From contig NZ_NPIA01000001.1 of the NCBI RefSeq assembly GCF_002262935.1, positions 648,106 to 712,105 on the forward strand: DNA of 64,000 bases. The letters are read 5' to 3'. The DNA comes from Lottiidibacillus patelloidae. GTDB lineage: Bacteria > Bacillota > Bacilli > Bacillales > SA5d-4. This document shows positions 10,728 to 19,362 of the stretch, one piece after another. Each line of letters starts with the position of its first letter. The stretch's first letter is position 1. Below the pieces are notes generated by a model. It was not told the origin of the DNA and ran no database searches. It saw nothing but the letters and a program-made list of their open reading frames with translations. A program made the translations under genes and the position numbers.

Positions 10728-11354
10728 TTAAATTTTGTCAATATATGGGACGCGGAAGCCTTTAGGTTCAAGCTTCTTAACAAGTTGCTCAATATCTTGC
10801 TCAGACAATTCTTTCGGCAAATTTACTACAATTCGTCTAATGTAATGTTCCCCATTATCGAGTGTTAGTAATCCTTCTACATTGTAATCTTTTAATAACG
10901 TTAATAGACGCTTCAAAGCACCTTTTTCCTCATGAGTCGTTACAGTTAAAGTATAACCACCAGTTCTCATACCAAATGAATCTTCTAACACATCCATGAC
11001 ATTAGCATGTGTTAAAATACCAGCAAAATCACCAGTTTCACTAATTACTCCTAAAAACGGCAAACGTCTAATGGAGAGGAATGATTTGAAAAAAGAATCG
11101 TCTTCCGTTACAAATGCTTCTTTATTTTTAACTAGTCCTTCAATGGATTCTTCATGATAGCCATTATTTTCATATAAATATTCTAAAATAGTTACTTTGT
11201 AAATCTGACCTTTAAATTGCGTGCCATCTTCACTTAGTACTGGCACACAGCGGTAGCCAGTTTCTTTTAGTAAGTCATATGCTTGTTGTACATTAAAAGT
11301 TTCAGGGCAAAATGCAACTTCTTCTTTCGGGACAAAATTGTATTTTACTTTCAC
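10728..11354 (-). CDS. CBS-pair protein with C-terminal ACT-like domain, CbpA type
   Basis: 208 aa: two CBS motifs (about residues 15-125) and a C-terminal region (about 130-200) with the beta-alpha-beta look of an ACT domain. The layout fits the c-di-AMP-binding CbpA family, but no ligand can be proved from sequence. The frame is open upstream to 11417, yet GTG 11354 is the better start: GGGAG lies eight bases before it. A TATAAT on the minus strand falls inside the longer version, as a -10 box would. Confidence 0.7.
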   Translation of the reverse strand: MKVKYNFVPKEEVAFCPETFNVQQAYDLLKETGYRCVPVLSEDGTQFKGQIYKVTILEYLYENNGYHEESIEGLVKNKEAFVTEDDSFFKSFLSIRRLPFLGVISETGDFAGILTHANVMDVLEDSFGMRTGGYTLTVTTHEEKGALKRLLTLLKDYNVEGLLTLDNGEHYIRRIVVNLPKELSEQDIEQLVKKLEPKGFRVPYIDKI

Positions 11355-11456
11355 AATAGCCACTCTCCCATATGTAATATCTTTTACAAGTCTATTATAA
11401 CCCTTTTTCACTGGCAATGCTTGTAATTATATGTTTTTTTACTTAATTTTAACAAT

Positions 11457-11600
11457 TTGTTACTCCCGAAAAATACTTAGTTATAATAAACATAAGAAGT
11501 AATATTTACTTGTATGACGAACTTGTCTAAGATAGATGTGAAAAATTTTTTGAAGGGTGAAAATTTCAAAGTGACATTTAATCAATGGCACTTGTCACTT
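11457..11600 (+). promoter_or_regulatory. Promoter and inverted repeat upstream of the PfkB kinase
   Basis: TTGTTA (11457-11462), 19-base spacer, TATAAT (11482-11487) is a plausible sigma-A promoter. Downstream, AAGTGACA (11569-11576) and TGTCACTT (11593-11600) form a perfect eight-base inverted repeat 29 bases before the start codon, a possible operator or mRNA hairpin. Confidence 0.4.
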
Positions 11601-11628
11601 AAATAGGTAACGGAAAGCAGGTGGAAAA

Positions 11629-12603
11629 ATGTTCGATGTTGTCGCCTTAGGAGAGATATTAATCGATTTCACACCACACGGTAATTCGAAAAATGGAGGA
11701 CATCTTTTCGAACAAAATCCAGGTGGTGCGCCAGCTAATGTGTTAGCTGCATTAAGTAAGCAAAACTATAAAACGGCTTTTATTGGTAAAGTCGGACAAG
11801 ATGAATTTGGCGATTTTTTAAAACAAACGTTAGACAATAGTAATATTGACTCCAAAGCACTCATTATGACAAAAGAAGCCAATACAACATTAGCATTTGT
11901 TCATCTAGAAAATAATGGTGAACGCTCTTTTAGTTTTTACCGGAATCCTGGTGCTGACATGATGTTAAGAAAAGACGAAATTAATAAGACGATAATTGAA
12001 AAGACTAAAATCTTTCACTTTGGCTCTATATCAATGACACATGAACCTGTAGCTTCAGCAACAATTGCTGCCTTAAAAGTGGCCAAAGAAAATAATGTTA
12101 TCATTTCATTCGATCCTAATTTACGCCCGGCATTGTGGAGTAATTTAGAACATGCTAAAAAAATGATACAAACAGGGTTAACATATACGGACATTGTAAA
12201 AGTTTCCGAAGAAGAGTTACAGTTTTTGACAGGAACAACTGACTTATCGAATGGTACTGAAAAAATAATTAAGGAATTTGACATTACTTTTCTATGTGTG
12301 ACATTAGGGGAAAAAGGATGTTTCTACAGATATAAGGGTACAGAAGGTTCTGTTAATGGATTTGAAGTCTCAGTAAAAGATACAACAGGAGCAGGCGATG
12401 CTTTTTTAGGTGGCTTACTTGCGCAAATTTTATCATGTTTAGATGAGGGTATCGGACTTTCTGAACTCAATGAGTCTAAATTAATAGACATTGTCACTTT
12501 TGCTAATGCTGTTGGAGCTTTATCTACTACTAAGATGGGTGCTATACCAAGCATGCCTACTTTAGAGGAAATCAACAAATTAATTAAAAAAGGTACGTAT
12601 TAA
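11629..12603 (+). CDS. PfkB-family carbohydrate kinase, fructokinase-like
   Basis: 324-aa ribokinase-fold sugar kinase. It begins FDVVALGEILIDFT; GGAPANVLAAL at about residues 30-40 is the first PfkB signature, and DTTGAGDAFLGGLL near 250 is the second, with the catalytic Asp and the anion hole. Closest by pattern to fructokinases (fructose to fructose-6-phosphate), but no sucrose or transport gene is adjacent, so the substrate is uncertain. RBS GCAGGTGG; monocistronic between its own promoter and terminator. Confidence 0.85.
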   Translation: MFDVVALGEILIDFTPHGNSKNGGHLFEQNPGGAPANVLAALSKQNYKTAFIGKVGQDEFGDFLKQTLDNSNIDSKALIMTKEANTTLAFVHLENNGERSFSFYRNPGADMMLRKDEINKTIIEKTKIFHFGSISMTHEPVASATIAALKVAKENNVIISFDPNLRPALWSNLEHAKKMIQTGLTYTDIVKVSEEELQFLTGTTDLSNGTEKIIKEFDITFLCVTLGEKGCFYRYKGTEGSVNGFEVSVKDTTGAGDAFLGGLLAQILSCLDEGIGLSELNESKLIDIVTFANAVGALSTTKMGAIPSMPTLEEINKLIKKGTY

Positions 12604-12607
12604 TCAA

Positions 12608-12635
12608 CGGAACTGCTTTTGCAGTTTCTTTTTTT
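12608..12635 (+). terminator. Terminator after the sugar kinase
   Basis: GGAACTGC-TTTT-GCAGTTTC (12609-12628) followed by seven T. Confidence 0.88.
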
Positions 12636-12692
12636 GCGTATGAAGATGTAATTTAGATATAAACTAACCATTAAAAAGGAGGATGGACAGTT

Positions 12693-12926
12693 TTGAACAG
12701 TAAACATAATCCAGATAATCGCAAAAACAACGTAGAAAGACTGCATGATATGATTGAAAACACGCAAGCAAAAATGGAAGAGGCCGAACGAATCATGGAG
12801 TATTCAAGCTCTGAGGAAGAAAAGATGCGTCTTCGTGAGAAAAATGAACATCGCCAGCAAAGCATTACAGCGATGCAACAAGAAATGGCAGATGAAGCTC
12901 AGGCTAGAGAAAATGGGTACCAATGA
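12693..12926 (+). CDS. tlp: Tlp, small acid-soluble spore protein (thioredoxin-like)
   Basis: 77-aa forespore protein. NPDNRKNNVERLHDMIENT near the N-terminus, then EEAE--MEYSS-EE and a tail -DEAQARENGYQ, match Tlp of other bacilli. TTG start nine bases after AAGGAGG (12677-12683). Entirely hydrophilic and probably coiled-coil. The thioredoxin-like name is historical; there is no CxxC. A sigma-G promoter was looked for but is not convincing. Confidence 0.9.
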   Translation: MNSKHNPDNRKNNVERLHDMIENTQAKMEEAERIMEYSSSEEEKMRLREKNEHRQQSITAMQQEMADEAQARENGYQ

Positions 12927-12940
12927 TGTAAAATGACAGT

Positions 12941-13222
12941 ATGTTACTTTTCTTATTTTTAGTTGTACTTACCATAGCAGGTGTTATTGAATTTATCCGG
13001 AAATATGTACTTCATATGAAAGATCCTGATGCCAAAGAATTACTTGAAAAGGTAGAACAGAAAAGATGGTTTCAGGAATTATTAGAGGTAGAGGAATATA
13101 AAAAGCAAGTTGAATTACAAAAAAAGAGTGGGTTGCTGAAGGACCCACATTATTTACAAAAATTATTGGAGCATGAAGGAACTGTTCTTGGATTTATTAC
13201 ATTTGTTAAAAACAGGAATTAA
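12941..13222 (+). CDS. Small membrane-anchored protein, unknown
   Basis: 93 aa: one N-terminal membrane helix (residues 1-18) then a charged, probably cytoplasmic helical tail with a Lys/Glu-rich centre (KQVELQKKSG). Starts 14 bases after tlp. An in-frame stop upstream bounds the frame, but no good ribosome site precedes ATG 12941. Shared terminator at 13229-13270. Function not recognised; co-transcription with tlp suggests spore expression. Confidence 0.6.
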   Translation: MLLFLFLVVLTIAGVIEFIRKYVLHMKDPDAKELLEKVEQKRWFQELLEVEEYKKQVELQKKSGLLKDPHYLQKLLEHEGTVLGFITFVKNRN

Positions 13223-13228
13223 TGAAGT

Positions 13229-13270
13229 GAAAAGTCAGAGTTGCTCAAGAGGCACACTCTGACTTTTTAA
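13229..13270. terminator. Bidirectional terminator
   Basis: AAAGTCAGAGT (13231-13241) pairs perfectly with ACTCTGACTTT (13256-13266) between two convergent genes, with T runs both ways. Confidence 0.9.
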
Positions 13271-13273
13271 TCT

Positions 13274-14392
13274 TTATTTGCTAGAGTAGACTACTTTTCC
13301 TTCTGTGTTGATGTATGATTCTCTATCACCTACAACAACCTTCGATAATCCATATGAAAATGGATAGACTTGCTCATATGAAAAAGGAATTTTTACTTCC
13401 CCAGATGTATTAATAAACCCATAGTTTAAACCGCTTCGAGCAATGGCTAAACCGTCATTAAATGTGAAATCGGAAAATTCATCGCCTTCATATTGAAAAT
13501 CAATAACTAACTCTCCTTCTCTATTTATGTAACCAACAGAAATACCGAGATCAGTTTCACCGCCATTTGCCGTTTGTTTTTTGAACACAGGAGCAATGTC
13601 ATTAGTAAATGATTTAGCAATATCAAATTGTGGCTCAATAACGAACTCCCCATTGTTATTAATATATCCGTATTTATTCTCTTTTTTGACAGCAGCTACC
13701 CCTTCGGAAAATGGAAGCGCATGCTCATATTCTGCATCAATTACAATGCTGCCGGATTTATCAATAAATCCATATAAGCCATCAACTTTTACAAAAGCTA
13801 CCCCTTCGCTAAACCGCGATGCAAACTCAAATTGTGGTTCAATCACGACAGCTCCGGATTTATCAATATAACCCCAACCTTTGCCTTCGACTTGAACAGC
13901 AGCTAGTCCCTCGTTAAAGAAAGTCATTTCAATGCCTTCAGAAAAAGGGAAATCCTTTAGAGAATAAGTTGGCTCGACTATAAAGTGACCTTTTTTACCT
14001 ATGTAACCAACTTTTCCGTTCATTAAAACCATCGCAAGTTCTTCCTGAAAAGGAAATGCCGCTTCAAATTTCGGTTCAATAACAAATTCTCCAGTTTTAT
14101 CAATAAAACCGACTTTCCCTTTTTCCGTTTTTTTTACAGGTATGAGCTCGTCATGTTTATAGGCGCGCTTAGTAATTACGCGATTAAACGTTGCTTCAAT
14201 AATCATCTTTCCATCTTGGTTTATAAAACCGACTAAACCATCTTTAGTGACGGGGTGTAATGACGTTGTTTCATCTGCAGTTTCTTTGTTTTCCTCTTGC
14301 ACGGTTTGAATACTTTCTGTTCCATTCAATAATAAGTAACTAATAGATATTAAAGCTAAAATAGTTATGAAAATAATAAAATTCTTGTTCAT
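13274..14392 (-). CDS. WG-repeat protein, membrane-anchored or secreted
   Basis: 372 aa from the ATG that follows AAGGGG; the frame extends 39 codons further without an RBS. Residues 4-22 are one membrane helix or signal. The rest is about eight repeats of G(F/Y)I(D/N)--G--VIEP-FE-A spaced 40-50 residues apart, the WG repeat, which folds as a beta-propeller-like or SH3-like array. Such proteins are generally extracytoplasmic and of unknown function. Monocistronic. Confidence 0.85.
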   Translation of the reverse strand: MNKNFIIFITILALISISYLLLNGTESIQTVQEENKETADETTSLHPVTKDGLVGFINQDGKMIIEATFNRVITKRAYKHDELIPVKKTEKGKVGFIDKTGEFVIEPKFEAAFPFQEELAMVLMNGKVGYIGKKGHFIVEPTYSLKDFPFSEGIEMTFFNEGLAAVQVEGKGWGYIDKSGAVVIEPQFEFASRFSEGVAFVKVDGLYGFIDKSGSIVIDAEYEHALPFSEGVAAVKKENKYGYINNNGEFVIEPQFDIAKSFTNDIAPVFKKQTANGGETDLGISVGYINREGELVIDFQYEGDEFSDFTFNDGLAIARSGLNYGFINTSGEVKIPFSYEQVYPFSYGLSKVVVGDRESYINTEGKVVYSSK

Positions 14393-14471
14393 AATAGTTC
14401 CCCTTTTCTTGTAATGACGAGGATAATAATAGATGGTTTCAAAAAATGATGAGTTTCCAAAAGGATTAACT

Positions 14472-14501
14472 GAATATTGAATTCTTAAATCTCTATAAAA
14501 T
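14472..14501 (+). promoter_or_regulatory. Candidate sigma-E promoter of spoVK
   Basis: GAATATT (14472-14478), 15-base spacer, TATAAAAT (14494-14501). The -35 equals the sigma-E pattern kmATATT and the -10 matches CATACAAT at 6 of 8. B. subtilis spoVK is a sigma-E gene. Confidence 0.4.
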
Positions 14502-14562
14502 ATAGGCATTTGTCACGATTTTGTTATTTAAGCGTATACTGTGAAGAGAGAGGTGATGGCTC

Positions 14563-15507
14563 TTGGATCAACAAATTCGAAAAAGGGATAGTCAAATAAA
14601 TATTGTCCTAAATCAACGTGAAAAGAAAGAGCCGCTAGGTGTGAAAAGGAAGCAGCAAATAGAAACATTTGTAGAAAGAACAATACCGGCGGAGCATCAC
14701 TTGTTACAAAGGGTAGAACAACAACTTGATGGAATGGTTGGACTAATTGAAATTAAAAAAATAGTAAAAGAAATTTATGCCTGGATGTACGTCAATAGGA
14801 AGCGAAGAGAACATGGTTTATCCGTGCAACATCAATCCATGCATATGCTATTTAAAGGCAATCCTGGAACGGGAAAAACGACAGTTGCCAGAATATTAGC
14901 GAGGCTCTTTAAAGAGATGCACGTATTATCAAAGGGGCATTTAGTTGAAGCGGAACGAGCGGATGTTGTTGGTGAGTATATCGGACATACTGCGCAAAAA
15001 ACTAGAAAGTTAATTGAAGAAGCGAAAGGTGGAGTCCTTTTTATTGATGAAGCATACTCTTTGGCACGGGGTGGAGAAAAAGACTTCGGGAAAGAGGCAA
15101 TTGATACGTTAGTGAAAGCTATGGAAGATAAGAAAAATGAGTTTATTCTTATTTTGGCAGGTTATTCAAATGAAATGGATCAATTTCTTTCTTTAAATCC
15201 AGGCCTACCGTCGCGCTTTCCGTTTGTCATGGAATTCCCCGACTATTCAATTGATGAACTATTAAAAATCGCTTCAATCATGGTCGACGAAAGAGAATAT
15301 TGTTTTTCAAAGGACGCAGAGTTTAAGCTTAAGGATTACATTATGCAAGAAAAGTATTCTAGAAGCGGTACTTTTAATAATGCGAGATTTGTCCGGAATG
15401 TCATTGAAAAAGCGATCAGAACGCAAGCTGTTCGCTTATTGAATGAAAGTGGTCCGAACAGGGAGCAGTTAATGACATTGGTCAAAGAAGACTTTCAGTT
15501 CAAGTGA
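14563..15507 (+). CDS. spoVK: Stage V sporulation protein K (AAA+ ATPase)
   Basis: 314-aa CbbX-like AAA+ protein needed for spore maturation in the mother cell. Walker A GNPGTGKTT at residues 99-107 and Walker B GVLFIDEAYSL at about 157-167, followed by sensor-1 FILILAGY and an Arg-finger region SRFPFVMEFPDY. TTG start behind GAGAGGTGAT; the nearby ATG 14556 is out of frame. Length agrees with B. subtilis SpoVK (about 322 aa), and the location downstream of hfq is also conserved. Confidence 0.94.
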   Translation: MDQQIRKRDSQINIVLNQREKKEPLGVKRKQQIETFVERTIPAEHHLLQRVEQQLDGMVGLIEIKKIVKEIYAWMYVNRKRREHGLSVQHQSMHMLFKGNPGTGKTTVARILARLFKEMHVLSKGHLVEAERADVVGEYIGHTAQKTRKLIEEAKGGVLFIDEAYSLARGGEKDFGKEAIDTLVKAMEDKKNEFILILAGYSNEMDQFLSLNPGLPSRFPFVMEFPDYSIDELLKIASIMVDEREYCFSKDAEFKLKDYIMQEKYSRSGTFNNARFVRNVIEKAIRTQAVRLLNESGPNREQLMTLVKEDFQFK

Positions 15508-15530
15508 AAAGGCACATTTGTGCCTTTTTT
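15507..15530 (+). terminator. Terminator after spoVK
   Basis: AAAAGGCACA (15507-15516) / TGTGCCTTTT (15519-15528), continuing into T. Confidence 0.9.
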
Positions 15531-15620
15531 CTCTGGATACTAGTAAAGAATGCAATAAATTGATAGAATTGAAACTAATATTCTATTTATATGAAAAAAA
15601 CTTAAAAGAAGTGAAAAAAA

Positions 15621-17336
15621 TTGAAATCAACTAAAGCTAAACAACTAGCCAATATTTACTTATTAACAATTACAATAATAGGGCTACTTATTTTCTTACT
15701 CAAAGTGGACTACATGGTCTTTTTAAATCAGTTTCCATTGATTTTTGTTCTAACGTTATGCTCGGCACTACTGGCTATTTATCAAATAAAATTACCTTTA
15801 AATGGAAATTGGTTTTCTTTAGACTCTGCCATTTATTTATCTGCTTTATTAATATATGGATTAGAGGTTACTTTTATAGTTCTACTCCTTACTATTATTG
15901 TCGAAATGATATTTAATAAGCGTTTGGTCTGGTGGAAGCATATCTCAAATTTTGCTATTTATATAATAGCTCTCTATGCGAGTTTTTCTTACCTTGCCTT
16001 TTTAAATGTCGAAGCATTATCTAATGATACGTTAGGTAGTTATATAATTACATTATTAATATACTTAGCTCTTAATACAATGACTTTGTGTATATACTTT
16101 GCATTTTTGCAAGGTGAGTCTATCGTGAAGACTATTAAGTTATTAACAAATGATGCAATAGTTACATATTTAATAACGCTAATTAGTGCAATATTAGTTA
16201 GCTATTTGCTAGTAAGTAGCCAAATGATAGGTCTTATATTATTTACTATAGTAGCATTATTGATATCTCTGTCTAATCGCCGTTATTTTAAAATGTTTAA
16301 AGAATTAAAAGGCATGCAACAAACATACCAATCATTATTTGACTATAACCCTGACCTCGTGTTTATGTTTGATCGCAATGGTAAGTTAACAAAAGTGAAT
16401 GACAACTTTACTAACGTAACAGGGTATTCTGAAGAGTATTTTCAAAAAAAATCGTTTGCTTCAATATTTTCTAAGGAAGACTTAAGACTCGTCCATTCGA
16501 CGTATGAAAAAGTTATTTCAGGTGAACCACAAAACCATTTCATTGAAATCATTCATAAAGATGGGAAGAAGTTAAAAATGGAAGTTACTGTTGTGCCTAT
16601 GGTCATCGCTGAAAGTATTCAAGGTATTATCGGATATGCGAAAGATGTTACCTTATTGAAAGAAACAGAGGAAATGCTAAAACGATCTGAAAAACTTTCG
16701 GTTGTTGGAGAACTTGCTGCTGGAGTTGCCCATGAAATTCGTAACCCACTAACGACAATACGAGGTTTTTTACAAATGGAAAAAAAAGAAGATCGTAAGG
16801 CGGCTTATTTCCAAAGTATTATGATAGATGAAATTGATCGCATTAATTTCATTGTTAGCGAGTTTTTAGCTTTAGCAAAACCTCAAAAGCTTTCTTTTGA
16901 AAAAAGGTGTATCGTGCCAATTATTGAAGAAACTGTGGCATTGACGCAATCAGAAGCAAATTTAAATTCTGTCATTATTAATGTAAACTTTGAGGGTGAA
17001 ATACCTGCTATTAATTGTGAAAAAAATCAGCTTAAACAAGTATTCATAAATATTCTAAAAAATGGGATGGAGGCTATGCCTCAAGGAGGAAATGTTTTAA
17101 TTAAGGTGTTCGCTAGAAATGATCAAGTCGTTATTCGCTTTATTGATGAAGGTGTCGGTATTCCGGAAGAAAGGATTGAACGAATAGGTGAGCCATTCTT
17201 CACTTTAAAAGAAAAAGGAATGGGGCTTGGTATGACAATGAGCTTTAAAATTATTGAAGAACACGCTGGTGAAATTAAAATTAAAAGTAAGGTAGGCGTC
17301 GGTACGACAGTAGATGTCTTACTGCCAATCTCCTAA
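15621..17336 (+). CDS. Membrane sensor histidine kinase of the sporulation phosphorelay type
   Basis: 571 aa: about seven or eight membrane helices (residues 8-220), a PAS domain (about 238-350), HisKA with phospho-acceptor His371 in GVAHEIRNPLTTIRGFLQ, and HATPase with N box LKNGMEAMP, G1 DEGVGIP, F box GEPFFTLKEKG and G2 GLGM. The HisKA box is of the KinA-KinE kind that feeds Spo0F, so this is probably an orphan phosphorelay kinase; no response regulator is adjacent. Weak RBS (AAGAAGTGA) before TTG 15621. Confidence 0.85.
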   Translation: MKSTKAKQLANIYLLTITIIGLLIFLLKVDYMVFLNQFPLIFVLTLCSALLAIYQIKLPLNGNWFSLDSAIYLSALLIYGLEVTFIVLLLTIIVEMIFNKRLVWWKHISNFAIYIIALYASFSYLAFLNVEALSNDTLGSYIITLLIYLALNTMTLCIYFAFLQGESIVKTIKLLTNDAIVTYLITLISAILVSYLLVSSQMIGLILFTIVALLISLSNRRYFKMFKELKGMQQTYQSLFDYNPDLVFMFDRNGKLTKVNDNFTNVTGYSEEYFQKKSFASIFSKEDLRLVHSTYEKVISGEPQNHFIEIIHKDGKKLKMEVTVVPMVIAESIQGIIGYAKDVTLLKETEEMLKRSEKLSVVGELAAGVAHEIRNPLTTIRGFLQMEKKEDRKAAYFQSIMIDEIDRINFIVSEFLALAKPQKLSFEKRCIVPIIEETVALTQSEANLNSVIINVNFEGEIPAINCEKNQLKQVFINILKNGMEAMPQGGNVLIKVFARNDQVVIRFIDEGVGIPEERIERIGEPFFTLKEKGMGLGMTMSFKIIEEHAGEIKIKSKVGVGTTVDVLLPIS

Positions 17337-17339
17337 TTT

Positions 17340-17376
17340 AAATCCCCCTTCAGCAAAATTTGTTAAAGGGGATTTT
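17340..17376 (+). terminator. Terminator after the histidine kinase
   Basis: AAATCCCC (17340-17347) with GGGGATTT (17368-17375), then TTTT. A second stem (17390-17396 / 17409-17415, CCCCTCA/TGAGGGG) lies downstream of the convergent YjcZ-like gene but lacks a T run. Confidence 0.75.
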
Positions 17377-17449
17377 CATTTATATGTAGCCCCTCACTCG
17401 GTTTCGAATGAGGGGAGTAGTTATTTCATGGACAGGACCTTACGAAATC

Positions 17450-17533
17450 CTAGTATACCCAGCTAGCACCAACAATGATTAATAGGATGAACAATACTAC
17501 GATTAATGCAAATCCACCTTTATAGTGACCCAT
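17450..17533 (-). CDS. YjcZ-family sporulation peptide, 27 aa
   Basis: Reads MGHYKGGFALIVVLF...VGASWVY, the glycine start, single hydrophobic segment and ASW-Y end of the YjcZ/SscA group of tiny spore-coat-associated peptides. AGGAGGTGA sits eight bases before the ATG. A sigma-K-type promoter lies just upstream. It diverges from spoVIF, which as I recall also neighbours yjcZ in B. subtilis. Confidence 0.88.
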   Translation of the reverse strand: MGHYKGGFALIVVLFILLIIVGASWVY

Positions 17534-17563
17534 AAATTTCACCTCCTACTGTTTCAGTACTAT

Positions 17564-17592
17564 TAATATATGGTTCCTTGACTTTGGTCGTA
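17564..17592 (-). promoter_or_regulatory. Candidate sigma-K promoter of the YjcZ-like gene
   Basis: On the minus strand TACG, 16 bases, CATATATTA. The -10 fits CATAnnnTA exactly and the -35 has the required AC core. Confidence 0.55.
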
Positions 17593-17723
17593 TGGGAGAT
17601 TGTCCACCTATTTCTCAAAAATAATCAAATACCCTAGATTTATTGGTTAATTCCTGTAAGAAAGATACACATGTTTCTCTTTCGTTCATAAACTAATAAT
17701 GAACAGTGCGAAGGAGGATAGAT

Positions 17724-17981
17724 ATGAGCGATAATCCATTTTTTAATAATATAGAAAAGAAAACAGGTGTTAATATGGGTGAGGTGCTTAAACTAGCCCA
17801 ATCCTTACAATCAGCTAACTTTAAAGATGAAAAAACGGTGCGTGATGTTATTCAAAAAGTATCAAAAATAGCGAATAAACCTGTTTCTAAGGAAAAAGAA
17901 GAACAAATTGTGCAAGCGATTCTTAAAAACAATATGCCTTTAGACCTTGCATCACTTACGAAAATGTTTGATAAGAAGTAA
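17724..17981 (+). CDS. spoVIF: Stage VI sporulation protein F
   Basis: 85 aa. NPFFNNIEKKTGVNM--VLKLAQSLQ-ANFKDEKTVRDVI and ANKPVSKEKE--IV-AI are diagnostic of SpoVIF, a late mother-cell protein required for coat assembly. ATG 17724 has AAGGAGG; six extra codons upstream to 17706 precede the RBS and are not used. Terminator follows. Confidence 0.93.
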   Translation: MSDNPFFNNIEKKTGVNMGEVLKLAQSLQSANFKDEKTVRDVIQKVSKIANKPVSKEKEEQIVQAILKNNMPLDLASLTKMFDKK

Positions 17982-17990
17982 TATCGTGAC

Positions 17991-18019
17991 AAAGAACTCC
18001 ATACCGGGGTTCTTTTTTT
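17991..18019 (+). terminator. Terminator after spoVIF
   Basis: AAAGAACTCC (17991-18000) pairs with GGGGTTCTTT (18006-18015), then T7. Confidence 0.88.
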
Positions 18020-18067
18020 CTATGCAATTTGTCATGTATAATGAGAATTGTACAAGGAGGAATTATG

Positions 18068-18991
18068 ATGGAACTTACGTTTTTAGGAACTGGTGCGGGT
18101 GTACCGGCAAAGGAAAGAAATGTATCAGCTATAGCCTTGAAATTTTTAAATAATAATGGTGCAGTTTGGTTGTTTGATTGCGGAGAAGCTACACAACACC
18201 AAATTTTACATACATCAATAAAGCCGAGCAAAATAGAAAAGATATTTATTACTCATTTGCACGGGGATCACATCTTTGGTTTGCCTGGCTTGTTAGGAAG
18301 CAGATCTTTTCAAGGGGGAGAAACCGAGTTAACGATTTATGGACCAAAAGGTATTAAGTCTTTCGTTGAAACAGCCCTAACAGTGAGTGGTACACATTTA
18401 AAATATCCTTTGAAAATAGAAGAAGTCGATGAAGAGTGGGGCATAGAAACGAGTCATTATTCGGTGACATCAGCACTTCTTGAACATGGCATACCGTGTT
18501 TTGGCTATCGCGTTGTGGAAAAGGATCAACCTGGCGAGCTTAATGTCAAAAGACTACAGGAAATGGGGATTGCTCCTGGTCCGATTTATCGCGAGTTAAA
18601 AGAAGGGAAAAAAATAACGTTGCCAGATGGTAGTACATTAGATGGTAATACGTTAATTGGTCCAGCAAAAAAAGGACGTATTATTGCAATATTAGGTGAT
18701 ACAAGAGTATGTGAAAATGCTGTCAATTTATCTAAGAGCGCCGATCTAGTCATTCATGAAGCTACTTTTAAATCAAATGAACATGAATTAGCGCATCGTT
18801 ATTTTCATTCAACGGCAAAAGAAGCAGCGGCAGTAGCTGAAAAGGCAGGTGCTAAAAGGCTCATTTTAACGCATATTAGTTCCCGTTATCAAAAGGAAAG
18901 TGCTTTAGAATTAGTGAATGAGGCAAGAGAAAATTTTACTAATACAGAGATTGCTTCGGACTTAGCAATGTATAAAGTGGAAAAAGAATGA
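18068..18991 (+). CDS. rnz: Ribonuclease Z
   Basis: 307-aa metallo-beta-lactamase-fold endonuclease that trims the 3' trailer of tRNA precursors lacking an encoded CCA. Begins [15 protein letters not shown]; zinc motif HLHGDH at residues 63-68, [11 protein letters not shown], and the C-terminal HEATF-----------H-HST and LTHIS blocks are all present. Of two adjacent ATGs the second (18068) is seven bases from AAGGAGG and gives the family N-terminus. B. subtilis rnz is yqjK; namA and other yqj-like genes follow here. Confidence 0.96.
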   Translation: MELTFLGTGAGVPAKERNVSAIALKFLNNNGAVWLFDCGEATQHQILHTSIKPSKIEKIFITHLHGDHIFGLPGLLGSRSFQGGETELTIYGPKGIKSFVETALTVSGTHLKYPLKIEEVDEEWGIETSHYSVTSALLEHGIPCFGYRVVEKDQPGELNVKRLQEMGIAPGPIYRELKEGKKITLPDGSTLDGNTLIGPAKKGRIIAILGDTRVCENAVNLSKSADLVIHEATFKSNEHELAHRYFHSTAKEAAAVAEKAGAKRLILTHISSRYQKESALELVNEARENFTNTEIASDLAMYKVEKE

Positions 18992-19001
18992 AAATTTCTT
19001 A

Positions 19002-19060
19002 TTGATAATGAATATCATTCGTGATAAACTAAACTCAAATGATAGTAATTCTCATTATCA
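19002..19060 (+). promoter_or_regulatory. Sigma-A promoter overlapped by two Fur boxes
   Basis: TTGATA (19002-19007), 17 bases, TAAACT (19025-19030). The first box TGATAAT-G-AATATCA (19003-19017) differs from the 7-1-7 Fur consensus at one base. The second, GATAGTAATTCTCATTATC (19041-19059), matches 15 of 19. Together they predict iron-dependent repression of the 53-aa peptide gene. Confidence 0.8.
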
Positions 19061-19072
19061 GGGGGAAAAAAC

Positions 19073-19234
19073 ATGCTAATTTCATTTATCGGAATGACAG
19101 TAATCGTCTATGCGGTAATTATGTTAACTATATTTTATAAAATTCAAGATCGTACAACTACAAAAATTGTTAATGCAGTTAAAAACGTACTACATATTTC
19201 GACTTCAAATAAACAAAAACAAACTGCAATGTAA
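19073..19234 (+). CDS. Fur-controlled small membrane peptide, 53 aa
   Basis: Starts MLISFIGMTVIVYAVIMLTI: one N-terminal membrane helix (about residues 3-22), then a basic tail ending KQKQTAM with seven Lys and one Arg. GGGGG ribosome site seven to eleven bases before ATG, a strong Fur-boxed promoter upstream and a terminator directly downstream make it a complete one-gene unit. Bacilli have small Fur-regulated basic proteins (FbpA, FbpB, FbpC), but I see no clear sequence match. Probably iron-sparing or transport-associated; function unknown. Confidence 0.82.
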   Translation: MLISFIGMTVIVYAVIMLTIFYKIQDRTTTKIVNAVKNVLHISTSNKQKQTAM

Positions 19235-19252
19235 TAGAAGAAAGCAAGGAAG

Positions 19253-19277
19253 ACAGGGAGGAATCCCTGTTTTTTCT
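19253..19277 (+). terminator. Terminator of the Fur-controlled gene
   Basis: ACAGGGA (19253-19259) / TCCCTGT (19264-19270), then T6. Confidence 0.88.
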
Positions 19278-19362
19278 TTGTGGTTTATTATTTTTTTTGA
19301 AACTTTTTTATAAATCTATTCGTCACATTAGCAAAAGAGGATTAATTGAAAGGATGTACACA

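Noticed and set aside
12754..12936. 60-codon frame inside tlp
   Set aside because: Same strand, shifted frame within the tlp gene; shadow.
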